From Phialocephala subalpina (taxonomy: Eukaryota; Ascomycota; Leotiomycetes; Helotiales; Mollisiaceae): DNA of 64,000 bases. Under the pieces are notes generated by a model. It was not told the origin of the DNA and did not search any database. It worked only from the letters and a program-made list of their open reading frames with translations. The translations under genes and the position numbers were made by a program. The stretch lies in assembly GCA_900073065.1 (NCBI GenBank), contig FJOG01000055.1, positions 123,965 to 187,964 of the forward strand, written 5' to 3'. Within the stretch, counting starts at the first letter, position 1. Every line of letters begins with the position of its first letter. Shown piece by piece: positions 44,181 to 56,649 of the stretch.

Positions 44181-45212
44181 GTCAGAGAGTGATTTCTTGC
44201 AAGACGTCGTGGTGAGTAATGAATGATAACCGATGGTCAAAAGGGTAAGTGCAAGAGATCAAAGAGAGGAATGAGTAGTGACTGATAGAAGAAGAGGCAT
44301 GTAAGGACATGCATCTAAGGACTTGATCGGAATAGCCAAGCGACTGAGTTGGCTCTTCTAAGAAGGAATGCCAATACTTGACGATAAAGGAACAACCTCG
44401 AATTCGCTGTAATATCCGGGATAAGGCTTTGCTCTCAATACCGGAACTAGACTGTTAGATTGGAAACAACGGGCGCCAGAAAGCTTGTGATAGGCAAAAG
44501 GAATTAGGGGATAATTGCATCCGTCATGTGATGGAATTATCAGAAGACCAGGTAATTGAAAACAAACCTATGTAAGTATGAGTCAGGGACACTATTAAAT
44601 ATTCTAATATAAAATTTTGAAAATTAATCAAGTTAGAGAAATGCGAATTGTTTGTTGTTGGAAATGAAAACTAACGATGAGATGAGATACATCGCTTGGA
44701 TAATGAGCCCCTATTATGTTCGCTTAATAAATTAGGAATATTGGCCGGATTTCGTATTAATGTATAATGCACGGCGAAGTGAATTAAGATGAAAGGAATG
44801 TTTGAAATCCATTGCGAAGTAAATCAAATATCCGAATCCATTGTCATTCTCTATAGAGTAACCATTTTCTCAGATCAATGCATAATTCGTTCTAAAATAG
44901 ATAAGTAATAAGGAAAAGGAAAGCCATGCAAGATATAACGTAAAGATCGCGCCCACTCGACCCAATACAGACTGTTCTTCAGAAGCAGAGAGTAATCGGA
45001 AAAGAAAGATATATAGATTTTGATGCAGAAATAAACAGCGCCATGGAAATGAAGAGTCCAAAACCGGAGCTCAGAGGCGTAGATGCTGGTAAACGTAGAT
45101 AAATTAAAGAAGATTTTGCCGTCCAATGCCACGGGTGACTTGCTACCTCGTAATGTCGAACTGGAGAGGAGGCTCGGGGGAGGATATCGCACTAGTGGCC
45201 AGTTAGTGAACA
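44181..45212. other. Upstream region of the GT2 gene and intergenic DNA
   Basis: No gene is supported. Bases 44,240-44,500 are likely to hold the GT2 promoter; no clear TATA box is seen. Hydrophobic open stretches on the minus strand at 44,870-45,213 overlap each other in different frames and look spurious. Confidence 0.35.
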
Positions 45213-45215
45213 ATC

Positions 45216-45470
45216 CTAAGAGGTGGATGTCGTGTCATTGACAGTACTGGGAGTGGGGTGGTCCGATTCCCTCTGATTCGATGCCTGCTTCTTCAATTTC
45301 TTACCACCGTACTTGCGCTTGCTCACTTCTTCCCTATTCTGACGAGAAGGTCGAAGAACATTATACAAGTGGCCACCAGACAATCTACCATATCTCAACT
45401 TAGTCAACAGTTCATCGTCTGACGAACCAGAAGACTTGACGTAGTTAGCCATGCCCTGTCGCCATTCCAT
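45216..45470 (-). CDS. Possible small protein, 84 residues, unknown
   Basis: An intact minus-strand frame starts MEWRQGMANYVKSSGSSDDE, continues LLTKLRYGRLSGGHLYNVLR, and ends with a basic KRKYGGKKLKKQ stretch and a Ser/Thr tail. It is in DNA of normal composition with no RIP-type stops. It is hydrophilic, with no signal peptide or membrane segment, and basic enough to be nuclear. Nothing is known to me that matches. The start is the only ATG in the right place. It could be the last exon of a longer gene. Confidence 0.4.
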   Translation of the reverse strand: MEWRQGMANYVKSSGSSDDELLTKLRYGRLSGGHLYNVLRPSRQNREEVSKRKYGGKKLKKQASNQRESDHPTPSTVNDTTSTS

Positions 45471-45479
45471 GTTTGGGGA

Positions 45480-46125
45480 ACAATTTGGTAGTTACAATGT
45501 TCAGAATAGTTGGGGTGATAATAACGAGTAAGGCAGCGTCACTGCGGTGTCTTGTTTCGTAAGTACGATGATGTTTGTGGAGAGGAAGAGAAGAGCAAGG
45601 TGATGCCGTAAGGTCGGAGATTGAGAAGTTTGATGTAAAGGAGGAAGTTGAAGTTGAGCCAAGACAGCGGATTGAAAAGAATATGTCTATTTAGCAGAGG
45701 TTGAGCTACTCAGGAGACTACTCGGAACAACTTTGGTCTGGGAGAACTTGTGTTGTCGAAGAGGCCATGACGGGGTACAATTGTGAAAGAAGTAGGTTGT
45801 AGTTTGAAGAAAGTGGAGTAACGCGGGAACCATTTTTATAGGATAATCCTTCCCGTGTGGAGGAGATGAAGTCCACAGCCTCGTCCGAAACAGGAAACCG
45901 ATTCACTACTAGCCTGTCCCTTCCACGTCGATTGTTGGGCATAAATGGGGAATTGAAAGAGTGAACATATTGGGTTGGTAGGAGGGTATCTTTCGACGAT
46001 TTAATATTCAAAATTGATATATCTTTTAGCTTTATTCATCTTCATATAACTTGTTGAAAGAAACAATTTATAATCAAAATAGATTGATTTACCATATTAT
46101 CAAATCAAGGTATAATATATAATTT
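45480..46125. other. Intergenic region, no gene seen
   Basis: Normal composition to about 46,000, then AT-rich. A minus-strand open stretch at 45,718-46,011 lacks any recognisable feature and I leave it uncalled. Confidence 0.3.
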
Positions 46126-46128
46126 CCA

Positions 46129-46286
46129 AAAAAATAAACGTTTAAGAGATCAAATGGCTCCATTCCACACTACGTGATAAAAGTTTCACGTTTTGATAAG
46201 GTTATGTTAATGTGTAGTACGTGAGGTAGGGTATATTACGTAGTGTAAAACGGAGTCATTTGATCTGTGAAACGTTCATTTTTTCG
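46129..46286. mobile_element. MITE-like palindromic element, copy 1 of a tandem pair
   Basis: The ends aataaacgtttaagagatcaa (46,134) and the reverse complement of ttgatctgtgaaacgttcatttttt (ending about 46,284) form terminal inverted repeats. They extend inward as atggctccattccacactacgtga against ttacgtagtgtaaaacggagtcat, so arms are about 45-50 bases with a short loop. No coding capacity. Confidence 0.75.
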
Positions 46287-46300
46287 GAGGGGATAGAGCT

Positions 46301-46434
46301 AAATAAACGTTTCAAAGATCAAATAATTTCATTTCACAATACGTAGTAAAGACTTTACGATGTGCAATACATGAGGCAGTTTATATCACGTAGTGTGAAA
46401 CGAAGTCATTTGATCTCTGAAACGTTTATTTTTT
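46301..46434. mobile_element. MITE-like palindromic element, copy 2 of a tandem pair
   Basis: The same element as copy 1, in tandem 15 bases later: aataaacgtttcaaagatcaa at the left, and cacgtagtgtgaaacgaagtcatttgatctctgaaacgttta at the right. Arms are about 45 bases. Identity with copy 1 is visible across the arms and lower in the loop, including a common gcaatac/gtagtac...atgaggcag part. Confidence 0.75.
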
Positions 46435-47020
46435 GTCGTAAAAGAAAAAGCACGTTTGGCGGTGTAAAAGCTCAAAATTGACATGGGCTGATGGGCATAA
46501 AAGAAATACACCTTTTGCAAGCAAAAACGCACCAAATCGACATAGGTGATAGGCAAAACAGCGGCCATGAGAGGAAGGGATCAAAAACAGGCGAATTCAT
46601 AACTAGCTTGAGACCTCTCCTTAAAAAAGTACCCTTCTCGGAGCCAAGCTTTCTTTCCTGTAATCTCCTCTTGATTTAAAGGCTCCCCCAATTGCCATTC
46701 AATTGTGCACCTCTCCCCCAATCCCCGTCGGTGGATACCTCTCTCGGTGCGAAACATTGCCGAGACCGACTATTCAAGGTACTGTTCATACATCCATTCT
46801 GTACATGTTCAATTACTAACTTTTCTATGACAGAAGCATAAAATTGACCTCTACATCACCGTGTTTACAGTGTCTTTGCATTAGTCTCTACCAAAAGACC
46901 AGGGTTGATGCTGTTCCAAGTCGGCGTCTCTAGACCATTCAGAGTACGTTAGGTGTGGTGGAAAGTGTCAAGTGCTTCGTACTGACACCGAATAATAGCC
47001 TTCACATCCAATACACACAA
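46435..47020. other. Upstream region of the unknown multi-exon gene
   Basis: No gene. Bases 46,690-47,020 are pyrimidine-rich in places and probably contain the promoter and 5' UTR; a cca-atacacacaagtatcATGG context precedes the start at 47,026. Confidence 0.35.
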
Positions 47021-47025
47021 GTATC

Positions 47026-49858
47026 ATGGCTATGAGTCTCTTCAAAGACTTTGATGATGTGCAGGATGAGGATCAAATGCTGACCGCTTATCCCTTCGAT
47101 ACATCTCAAGTGCTGTATCTCGCTCCCGGCACAGACCTATGGGCCTTGATCGATGAGAAAAACAAGTTATGCAACTCTCCAGACGCAAAATACCTCATCG
47201 ACAGAGAGTGGCATGAAGAATTGGCAACACAACTCAGCTCTGTCGGAAAACCATACATCCATCTCGATGATCTCTACCATATATTCTCCAATATCCAGTG
47301 TCTCATATGTCGAAATCCAATGAGATGGTCGATGAATCGATACTTCAAAAAAGTATTGATATGCATCGAATCATGGGGAAAGATGATCGAACTGCGAACA
47401 ACGACGCAAAAGCCTGTCATCTGGGATATACTTGAGCACGCCATTATGAAGTTAAAATTACCGGTGTCTTGAAGCTTTCCGGGGGCAATCGATCTGAGGC
47501 AGTCAGCAAATGTGTATACCTTATTCAGAGAACATCCGAGTATGAGGAGGAGAAGAAGCTTCTCGCCGCATACATTCTACCGTATATTCCGCTGGATCTC
47601 ATGGATGTTTCATCTGAATCGACTGGTTTGAAGAGGGCACGGGCAGAGAGCTTTACATCATCATCCAAGAAGTCCAAGATCACGAGAAGTGAAGGCCAAA
47701 ATGACATGGTATCGGAAGCAATCCATCGCGCCCATTCTACCAACGAGCCAGCACGGACAATTTATTTGGCTTCAGGTCCTATCCGAAGCATCATATCGAG
47801 TCAGAATACATTGCGTGGGCCCGAAGACAAGGGTATGATTGAAAGTACATCATCTGTTGAGGGCTCTGATGGTCCAGAGAAACAACATGGCCAGCAAATG
47901 GGTCCCCACACAAGCAAAAACGCAACACATCCATCTAGTTCAGGCACCGCTACTAGACCACCTCCCATGCACATCAATGCCAGAATTGCAAGTAAAGATG
48001 GTTCGAGCACTACAATCCCCAGACCTGCAGGCATTCATCAACCGAGGAACAACAATTTTCGAGCAAACCTGAGATCAAGAATCAAACACAATCACAGCTC
48101 AACGATTTTCTACTGTCAGTTTCCAATTTCGATGATGATGATGATGATGATGATGGCTTGTTCGTTCCGAATCAAGGAGACTCTGATGTCGTGCACCGAA
48201 GCCCAAACAAGCCCGACATTCTCATAAACGTGGATGGCATGCAACATGGTGTTTCAGGTGCCAAGAACGTAGCAGAGCCCGCAATCGACATTGGAGAGAT
48301 GGAAAAAGAACCAGTTTACCTGCCAGGATCTCTACTTGCATTTCTCGATTCCAATGTACGCAAAGGCTCCAAGATATCTTCCGAAAATCGCGAAAAGACA
48401 CTTAACATCATTCGTCGCAGTTGGATCTAAGGAAATTTTACACTGGCATCACTTCATCGCACCATGCAGACCTTCATGGACGAGACAAGAGCATTCGAAT
48501 CGTCAAAGTTGAATCAGATCACAGATCCAAAGTCCGGAATGTGTGATGAAATGAAAGAAAGAATCTTATTGATGCAGGGTCTCAAGAGAGCAACAACGAA
48601 GAAGATGGTAGCACATGGCCAACATGCCTTGCTGTCGGATAGAGTTTGGAAGCTATGAGTCAAATTCAAGAGGAAAATAAAGAAGCATTCAGCAGCAGAA
48701 CCATTTGTAAAGCACAGAGGCTTGCATCCAAGCTTGTGATCGCCTTTGGAGATGAGATGTTGCAAGCCAATGGGGAGCCTACTGTGAGTGACATCATACT
48801 GATACATGAGCAATGAGCTTATTCCATCCAGCGAAAAGAATTACAAAGTGCCAGGAATCAAGGTGGATATACGAGATATCTGACGACAGATGTCGGCACT
48901 GGTATTCTACTGGCTGTACCATACGAATCCTTCAGATTAAAAGCGTCGAGCACAAGTTTATCCTACTTGGGTCTTGACGAGGCACACCTTCTTCAACTCA
49001 TTCTCAGCAGGTCCGAATATGTCCACCTCTTGAAAGACATGCTAGCTCTTACAGAGCCCTACCTGTATGGTGTTGCATTAGGAAGAACCGAAGACATCAT
49101 CAAGTGTGTGAATGTTCTACGAGTTGTACAAACTCAGTCCCTCTCAGGCATTATTGTTGAGAAGGAGACTTTGTCAAGGTTCGGGGCAGCAATGTCAAAC
49201 CTATTCGCTAAGTTTGATAAAAAGTCACCCCTCACCATAAGCAATGCCCACGGGGCAATCACGTTCACGAAGATGGATGCTATCACGATGAACTTGGACG
49301 AGAAGCTATCTATGGCAATGTTTGATGCTATCGTTATATCCGCAGGTGGCAATAAGAAATGTAATTACATTTTAGCCACTGATATTGCACGGAATACAGT
49401 GGATATCTCGAGAAAGCAAGATGAGGAGTAAGTACAATAGCTTGACATCTAGTTCTACTTCCTGACATATTGCTAGCTTTTGCTTCGGACTCGACTTGGA
49501 AAGAGAACATGGATGGATCCCCGTTTACGTCGATGTTCAAGGTTCCAAGATCTACGCTACTAGCATTTCGCCCACCGACGCATCCGAAGAAGTTGATGCA
49601 ATCACGAAGGCGCTGAAAAGCTTTCACGGACTTGCAAAACTCGACTACATATTGAAGTGGGGTGTATTTGTCAAGGGATCATGTGTGGGAGGACTTTCAC
49701 ATCGGAGCGTGTGTGCTGCGCATACATGCCAGGCTATCGTTTTGGGTGAGGAGGCTCATGCAATGAGAAACGCCGACGATATAACCAAGTTGCGAGAGAT
49801 GATACCCATCTGTATGGCAAGGGAAGTTGAGGCTAGTGGCGTCAACACAAAACAATGA
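47026..49858 (+). CDS. Unknown multi-exon fungal protein, mostly open
   Basis: Normal composition, no clustered RIP stops. Exon 1 starts MAMSLFKDFDDVQDEDQMLT (47,026) and holds YHIFSNIQCLICRNPMRWSM, RYFKKVLICIESWGKMIELR and WDILEHAIMKLKLP. A 65-nt gtgtct...ttattcag intron (47,464-47,528) rejoins frame at RTSEYEEEKKLLAAYILPYI. A Ser/Pro-rich region follows. The frame then changes near 48,030 without a convincing intron. Next is an acidic DDDDDDD run in a gat repeat (48,134-48,155) and PVYLPGSLLAFLDSN. An intron 48,356-48,420 (gtacgc...cgtcgcag) leads to LDLRKFYTGITSSHHADLHG. One or two short unclear introns lie in 48,541-48,650. Then AMSQIQEENKEAFSSRTICK, an intron from about 48,784 (gtgagt) to 48,830, LTTDVGTGILLAVPY, and an intron at 49,429 (gtaagt) to DFCFGLDLEREHGWIPVYVD, ending SGVNTKQ at 49,858. 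I do not know the family; the CxxC in QCLIC may bind zinc. Confidence 0.55.
48134..48155. repeat. GAT trinucleotide microsatellite inside the unknown gene
   Basis: Seven consecutive gat/atg-register repeats (gatgatgatg...) code for an acidic Asp run in the favoured frame and for Met in the competing frame. Length variation here would change the Asp run without a frameshift. Confidence 0.8.
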
Positions 49859-50880
49859 TCACGGTGAAGGACAAACTTGGGAAGGGATGAGAGGAAGAAC
49901 AGGACATGAAAAACTCATAGCCATTTGAATATCATGGTACGGGTAAAAATTACTCATGCCATGGCGATATCGTAGCCTAATTTCTACTTAGTAAATGCGA
50001 AGAATTCTCCATGAATTTGTAGTTCTCGTGGTCTTTCTCACGGATATACAAACCGATCATAGGACCCTCTTACACTGAGCGTCTCTACCTATTGTCCAAA
50101 GTATATTCCGGCAAGCAGTGCAGTGACATCCAAACGGATAATGGGGTGCGCATTAGTCGTCTTCGAACATATCATCAGCATTGTTTGTTACGCCAGATCG
50201 ACAGTTTATTTAGATCCCTAGTACTCAAGCTGCTGGCGATGATATTTATTGGAACACAATAGTGAAAACAAAATACAGCAAATTCACCACATTTTATGCG
50301 TGCCTCCGCGATGTCTCTGTTGCTTAAACCACTATGGCATGACTCTTTTATATACACGTCGTCACTATTCATCTTTTTTAATTTGAAAAATTCTTGAAGA
50401 TTATTTCTTGAATAGCTACGTTCCTCATTTACCACCTGCATGTACGGGTATCTTGATTCTTGACCCCTCATTACTTGGCTCCGGAGCAAGCATCAGACAC
50501 CTCTGAAGTCCGATACATATACAAGAGCTGATTTGCCTATATTGCCCGACAAAAAGACTAATATCGCTATTGCGTATGCGATCTATCAGCGGCGTTAGAT
50601 AGTATGTCTAAGTACCAAAAGCAATCTGAGCCACCAGGTCTTTCAATTCATGTACCACGATCTCGAAACTTCTGTATCTCTATCGACTAGATTATATTAA
50701 AACTTTCCACTACCGAGTCTTGGGGACATTTCATTGGGTATCCGAGTTGTCACCTGATCCACAGCATTTACTTTTTCTGGGTGAGGCTGAAGGCTACACA
50801 TCGCAACTTCATCATCTTCCATTGACATCATACTCACCTCACGAATCACTTACTTCCACTCAATTGCCCTTATTCGAAGA
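49859..50880. other. Intergenic region between the unknown gene and the HET gene
   Basis: No gene is supported. It is of normal to mildly AT-rich composition. The last 150 bases are CT-rich (catcatcttccattgacatc, acttccactcaattgccc) and probably form the HET gene promoter and leader. Confidence 0.4.
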
Positions 50881-50883
50881 GCT

Positions 50884-53276
50884 ATGAAGTCGATTCGAGA
50901 TAAATGGTCTCGCCAAAAGCAGCCTCGCTTGCATGCTGTATCAGCAGCTACATCTATTCAGCTGTCAAAGACTTCAGAAGAGACGACGCAAGTCTTAGAC
51001 GAATTCTCCAAGACATTCTTGTCATTGAATGAAAATACCAAGCGTGATGCATATACAAGCGACGACTCAACAAGTCGCTCCGACTCCGAGGCGAACGATG
51101 ACCAATTTGAGTTTGCGCCCATACTCAGCGACACAGCCGGGCAGCTCGTGCGGCTACAACAAGGACTGGCACATCGCATAGCTGTATCTACTACAGACGA
51201 TCGTTTACTACATTGCAGGCAAGCAAGGCAGGGTTTCGGTGGCTGGTTCTGCCGAGTATGTGGATCTGTTGAGGGCCAACATCCTTCTCTCGACGATATA
51301 GAAAGTCTAGGATGGATACGAAGGAGCGTCGCGTTCGCGGCACTTCGATCTGGTCGTAGCAAATGTAACCTGTGTTATGTCATAGTTGAGGCAATTTTGG
51401 CTTTTTACAAGCAGAACATGCCGCCTGAAGAGTCGCCAATGTCCGTTAAGATAGATTGCTGGCCAGGACATCATTGCAAACTTATGGTCGAGGGGCCGTA
51501 CCAGCATCGTCGTGGGGAGTCACTTTCTATCTACGCTCAAGAAGGTATTGTACATTGAACCTTTATTTTTCTGCCGAGCGCTGTAATAGCTAACTTGGCT
51601 ATATAGCTGAACTTCAAGGACTACCATATATCCCATCTGGATGTCAAGCTGTTCTGGACTTGCGATTGAAAGCAAATGTATCGATAATCGAAAGATGGAT
51701 CTCCGATTCAATAATACGTGATGAACAAAATGCAAGCATTTTGCCGCTGAGGGTCTTGGATGTAGGTACTGGCGGTCAGACAATATCATTGTTGGAGACT
51801 CACAGTGATTGTGGGCTATATACTACTCTGAGCCACTGCTGGGGCAAGACACTATTTATTACAACCACAACCGCCACATTACCGACGAGAATGGAGGGTA
51901 TACAGTTGAGCGACCTCCCAAGAACATTTCTGGAAGCAGTTATGATCACGAGACTGATTGGACTTCGATACCTCTGGATTGACTCGCTCTGTATAATCCA
52001 GGATTCCACAACGGACTGGGAGACGCAATCATCCCTTATGGGAGATATTTTCAGCAATTCATACGTAACGATAGCTGCTGCTGGTGCAAGCGATAGTTCC
52101 CATGGATGCTTAATGGAATGCCTACCTGATAGGCAGACCGTAGAGTTTACCTGCTCGATTGGAGAGGCACCTAAAGTCCAACTGTTTGTAGGTCGTCACA
52201 TGGAACCAGAAGAAGCTCCAGGTTTCCATGGAGATCTTCCGCAACATCTATTATCGATGCCACTTTGCACACGTGGATGGACTATGCAGGAGCTCATGTT
52301 GTCTCCACGCATTTTGTATTTCACTGGGGATGATGTGTTCTGGGAATGTCGCCAGGGACTTCAGTGCCATTGCCCAGTCCGGCATGTTTGGAATCTGTCG
52401 TCCATAAAATCAACGCTGATTGGACACAAAACTAGGTTTTCTTACAAGGAGCCCGAACTTTGCTTCAAGGAGTGGCGTGAGCTTGTGGAGAATTACTCAC
52501 AAAGATTTTTGACCAAGCAGACAGACGTACTCCCAGCATTGTCCGGTATCGCACGTCGACATCAAAGTTTACACAACTCACCATACCTTGCCGGATTATG
52601 GGAGATTGACCTTCTCGTCGATCTGTTCTGGTCTCGACCTATACACCTGTCAGATAAATACTGGTACGTTGAAGTGCAGACCAGGTTGACTAGACCGTAT
52701 CCCTCATGTGCTCCAAGCTGGTCTTGGGCCTCTGTGAAGGGACCAGTCAATTGGCAAAATAAGGACCTTCCAGATGAGTTCGAACGGCCCGCCAAACTCA
52801 TCAAAGCGATTTCCACTGTAGGCAATAACCCCTGGGGTCAACCGCTTAGCAGTCAACTGCTTATGCAAGGGATTTTAATCAACGTGGACCTTGACATCCA
52901 CCATGTGTCAGATCAGTACACAATGCGCAGATGTCAGATTCGTTTCGACTCTCGTTGTTGGATGGGTCTGGAACAAGCAACACTTGATGTCGATGATTTT
53001 GCCGATCATGATCGCTTCGCCGTTTTCATGATTGGTATGAAGACCGTTCCGTTCGAGGTCAATGGTACCAACGATATGAGGAAACTCAGACAATCGGGAA
53101 TAGAGCTCGATGATCTTATCATCAGCCATAGGATGTATTATTACCTTGTGCTTAAGCGAGTCCCGGGAACTCCGCGTCATTACCAGCGTGTAGGTATCTT
53201 CATCAAAACAGTCAAGGCAGGCGAGAAGTGGAGCCCTGGGGATAGGGAAGCTCAGAAAGTCATTACACTTGTTTAG
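50884..53276 (+). CDS. HET-domain protein, intact, two exons, 776 residues
   Basis: Exon 1 is 50,884-51,544 and exon 2 is 51,607-53,276; the intron (gtattg...gctaacttggctatatag, 62 nt) has a CTAAC branch point and joins QEA-ELQGLPYIPSGCQAVLD in frame. The N-terminal 230 residues are specific: a Ser/Asp-rich head, WFCRVCGS (Cys 123 and 126), and KCNLCYVIVEAI (Cys 161 and 164). These pairs could hold a metal. The HET domain follows: YTTLSHCWG (292-300), GLRYLWIDSLCIIQD (about 339-353), MGDIFSNSYVTIAAAGASDS, CTRGWTMQELMLSPRILYF (about 441-459). The C-terminal part has CAPSWSWASVKGPVNW. HET proteins set off incompatibility cell death or act downstream of NLR sensors. The gene has no stops or frame breaks and sits 580 bases before a heavy RIP block. 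It is likely functional; what activates it is unknown. Confidence 0.92.
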
Positions 53277-54045
53277 AATTAGAGTAGCAGCGATCTCTAC
53301 AGATCCGCCGTCAGCAGAAGAAGGTATAAAGAGCATCGGAAATTTTTGAGCTTCGAAGTCGCTGGTCAATCGAAAAGGGGTTTAGCGAGGATATTGGGAT
53401 GAGGTGATTATGTCACAAACAATGGGAACAATGTCATGGGTATTGTGATTTCGAGTCCTGTAAGTCGTCACGATAGAATTTCTCCAGCGCACTTCACATT
53501 GAACTTAGTGACGTTCATCATCTCAACTCCTCGACCAAGCATGATTTAGAGCTACCACTACCCACAAATACCAATACCCTATTAAACCTGGACAATCACC
53601 TCCGAAACCGGTAGACCACATAATCAAGAGGCCAGCTAGAATCAGAGCAAAGGTTGGGCTCTCGTTCGAAAAGTGTTATTCAAGGAGAGGAAGGCTCATA
53701 TATATAATGGAACGAGAGAGCCAACACGCACAAGAAGCCATATACGGGTCAAGATGGCACCCACGCGAGCTGCAGTCTTCTAAAAGCAGAATATGAATTG
53801 GAAATAGTATAATACCTACCTCCTCATCGACGTGCGTTCTTCCGTAGCCGAGAATATCACTAAATAGAACCTAAAGAAACGAGGCATAATCCATATTTAT
53901 AGTTTAATAGACTTTCGTTAGACTATAAACACTATTTCTATTGGAGAACGGCTCAAATTAAACCCCTTTAAATCTTTTTATCCTATTAGAAATAATTACG
54001 TATAATTTCTATCGATTTTGCACCGTTAATATCACGTTCGAAGTC
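53277..54045. other. Downstream flank and start of the right-hand RIP block
   Basis: No gene. Composition is normal to about 53,860 and then falls abruptly to very AT-rich, TpA-rich DNA. atatataatggaacgagagag lies at 53,700; no element terminus was identified at the border. Confidence 0.45.
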
Positions 54046-54049
54046 CTCG

Positions 54050-56340
54050 CCTATTTCAATTGCGAATTCCAAATGAAATAAAGTTACTTGAGTTCCCTTT
54101 TAGAGAGTTAAAGCATAAGCTATAAAAGTGAGATTTTTAATTTGAAAGTAGTATGAAAGTAAGCATTCTATTTTTGAGGGTAAATAATAAATTAAGTTTA
54201 TTTGGCGACTATTTAACGGCTTTTGCACTAAAGATTCAAAGCTACTTTTACTATATACTAATAGGCCTTGAAGTGTCGTAGCCTTTTTCAGGAAGTACTC
54301 CCATACGCCTCTTCTTTGGTTTAAGTTTAAAATATTATATTTGATCTTAAAATATATCTTACTTGCAATAGTATTATCGATTTATTTTACGCGATTAATT
54401 GTAAAAAACATAATCCCCTAGTAATACTCTAAAGTCCGTAAGAAAACACAAACGAGAGCATTTCGATTAATATTACCGATTAAGCGTTACTCGAGGAAAA
54501 TATCCGTTTCGTCTAAGAAAAGGAGTACATTCTATTTCGAAGTTCGCTCAAAGATCAAAGAGAATCGGCTTTCGAGTTCTTTAGCGGTTTTATTTAGTTC
54601 GCCAGTGGAGACCTATAAAGTTAATAAAAACACGAGATTATCAATATATAAAGATATACAATATAAAGTAATATTTGGAAATATTCGGATAGAATTTCAA
54701 CGGTCAAAGTTTTGCCTGCATTTAATGGCCTACTAATATATATATTAATATTATTAAACTCTAACGGAAATCGATTATTATACTATAAGAACACGTTAAA
54801 CTCCAATCCTTTCCCTATGATAAAATCGTTAAAAAACAGGGAATTACTTGACGCTCGTTTTATATGGGCTTCGAAAAGAGTATAAATAGCTTTCTTTTTC
54901 TTTTGGGGTATTTAAAGGTAGAAAAGAGCCTCGAGTTACCATTCGATATCCCTAATATTATTAATCGCAAATTTAATTATATTAAACATATTAATTACAT
55001 TAAAATTCGGATTATCGAGTAAAGAAAATAAGGCGCTCACCCTATAGTTTATTACCGAGGCTAAACCCTAGTAGTATTAAACTGCAAATTAAAAGGTTAT
55101 CCCCCTTCACGTTTGACGGCTTTATACCAATCTTCTTAATTACATCGGGTGACTTTTCAAAATCATCCGAGTCTAAAATAATCCAATTAAAAAGCGATAA
55201 ACTCTCTTTATTAAGTTCATCGATATTTACTTTAGCGTAATTCGAATTAGCCTCTCGGAAATAAATCGCGTCGATTATAATCCGACTATTAATAAGTAGT
55301 TTAACCGGATAGTTTTTCTTCATATAAAAAGCGATTCTTTAGTAGTAATAATAATATACGCTTATAAAGGAGAAGAACTTTCGATCGCATTTTTCCAAAT
55401 AAACTCTCGTCTCTTTTTCTTTTTAATAGTATAAAAAAAAGAAAACTCCAAAAGAGTTAATCCTCTTTATCCCATGGAATTTCTCAATCCCAAATGCAAT
55501 CGATACTTCGCCAAAAACTTTCCTATCGAAATCTAAATAATGACAATTTATATGAAAATACTCTATTCCATCGATTTATTTTCTTTTTTCGCTAAAATTA
55601 TATTTGATGTATCTTAACTTACTTACATCGATACAAGTAATATAAAAGACCGCGTTCGATTTGAAAAAGGCCCATAGAAAGTCATATGTAATTTCATACT
55701 TCTTAAAAAGCGCAAAAAAACGTTCGATAGTAAATTCATAAGTTTTCTTAATAAAATCGACTAATAAACTAAAATATTAAAACGTCGAATTATTAAAGAT
55801 AATATTACTTCGATACGCCTCGAAATTAAAAAGGTAATAAAAAAGCAAGTTTTATTCGACTTAAACGTAATTAGTAATTAAATTAACTCCTATTTCCTAT
55901 TAGAAAATCAAAGGTAATTATATTAAAAGTTTCGTCTCTCGTAAGCAAATGCTTTTAACGTTTTATAAAACCGATTTAAGGACGTCTCGCAAGCCCTCAA
56001 ATTTAATATCAACGTAATATATCTATTTCTCAATCGTCCTATTTACTTTACTATTAAAATAGAAATTAAGACCAAGGTTAAAATACTTACCAATCCGCGT
56101 ACGAATTATAAAAATATATCGATCTAACTTATTTTCTTCGTTAAATAGCATGGTTAATTCTATAATTTTGTATTTATATACCTTTATATCCCAATTATAT
56201 AAATAGTATTAATTCCATTAAACTTAGACTTATATACCACGGAAGACGAACATTTTATTAATGGTCTTAAACTCAAACTTCGAAGCTCGAACTGGCGATT
56301 CCTCGGATTTACCTTTGTTTATAGCGGCGGGCGGAAGTAG
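54050..56340 (-). pseudogene. AAA+ ATPase (large fungal P-loop protein family), RIP-degraded
   Basis: Reading the minus strand from about 56,330: SEESPVRASKFEFKTINKM opens the recognisable part. Residual pieces follow to 55,323, where KKNYPVKLLINSRIIIDAIY, FREANSNYAKVNIDELN, and SNVKGDNLLICSLILLGFSL (55,042-55,323) match the middle domain of this family (R-x-x-V-D-x-x-x-F-x-x-x-N-P-x-Y then G-D-D-L-L-I-C-S-P-x-V-x-G-F-S). The AAA domain shows AKELESRFSLIFERTSK, NVLLFLDETDIFLE*RLIGN (about 54,510, Walker B with D-E-T-D) and NRNALVCVFLRTLEYY*GIM, FFTINRVK*IDNTIAS (about 54,400, sensor region). The P-loop region around 54,700 is too mutated to read. Biological role of the family is unknown. Confidence 0.75.
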
Positions 56341-56649
56341 CGGCTCCTACTTAGTATTAAAAGACCTAAGAATATCAAAGAACTATTGGACATACTTAGT
56401 AATTACAATTTGTAGCTATAATTGATTTATCGGAAAAGTTAACGAGTAGAAAGTTGAAGTCCCATTTAAAGCATCCTTAAGAAGAATATAAGAGCATATG
56501 CATTTCGCAGTATACGCAAAAGTTATCTATATATCTTTGACGGTTTAAACTAAGTTTTAAATATCGCTTAATATAATAAAGTACTTAAATACTAAGAGAT
56601 TCGAATTAGTCGATAAAGCAAACTATTAAATTATCTCCGTTAAAACTTC

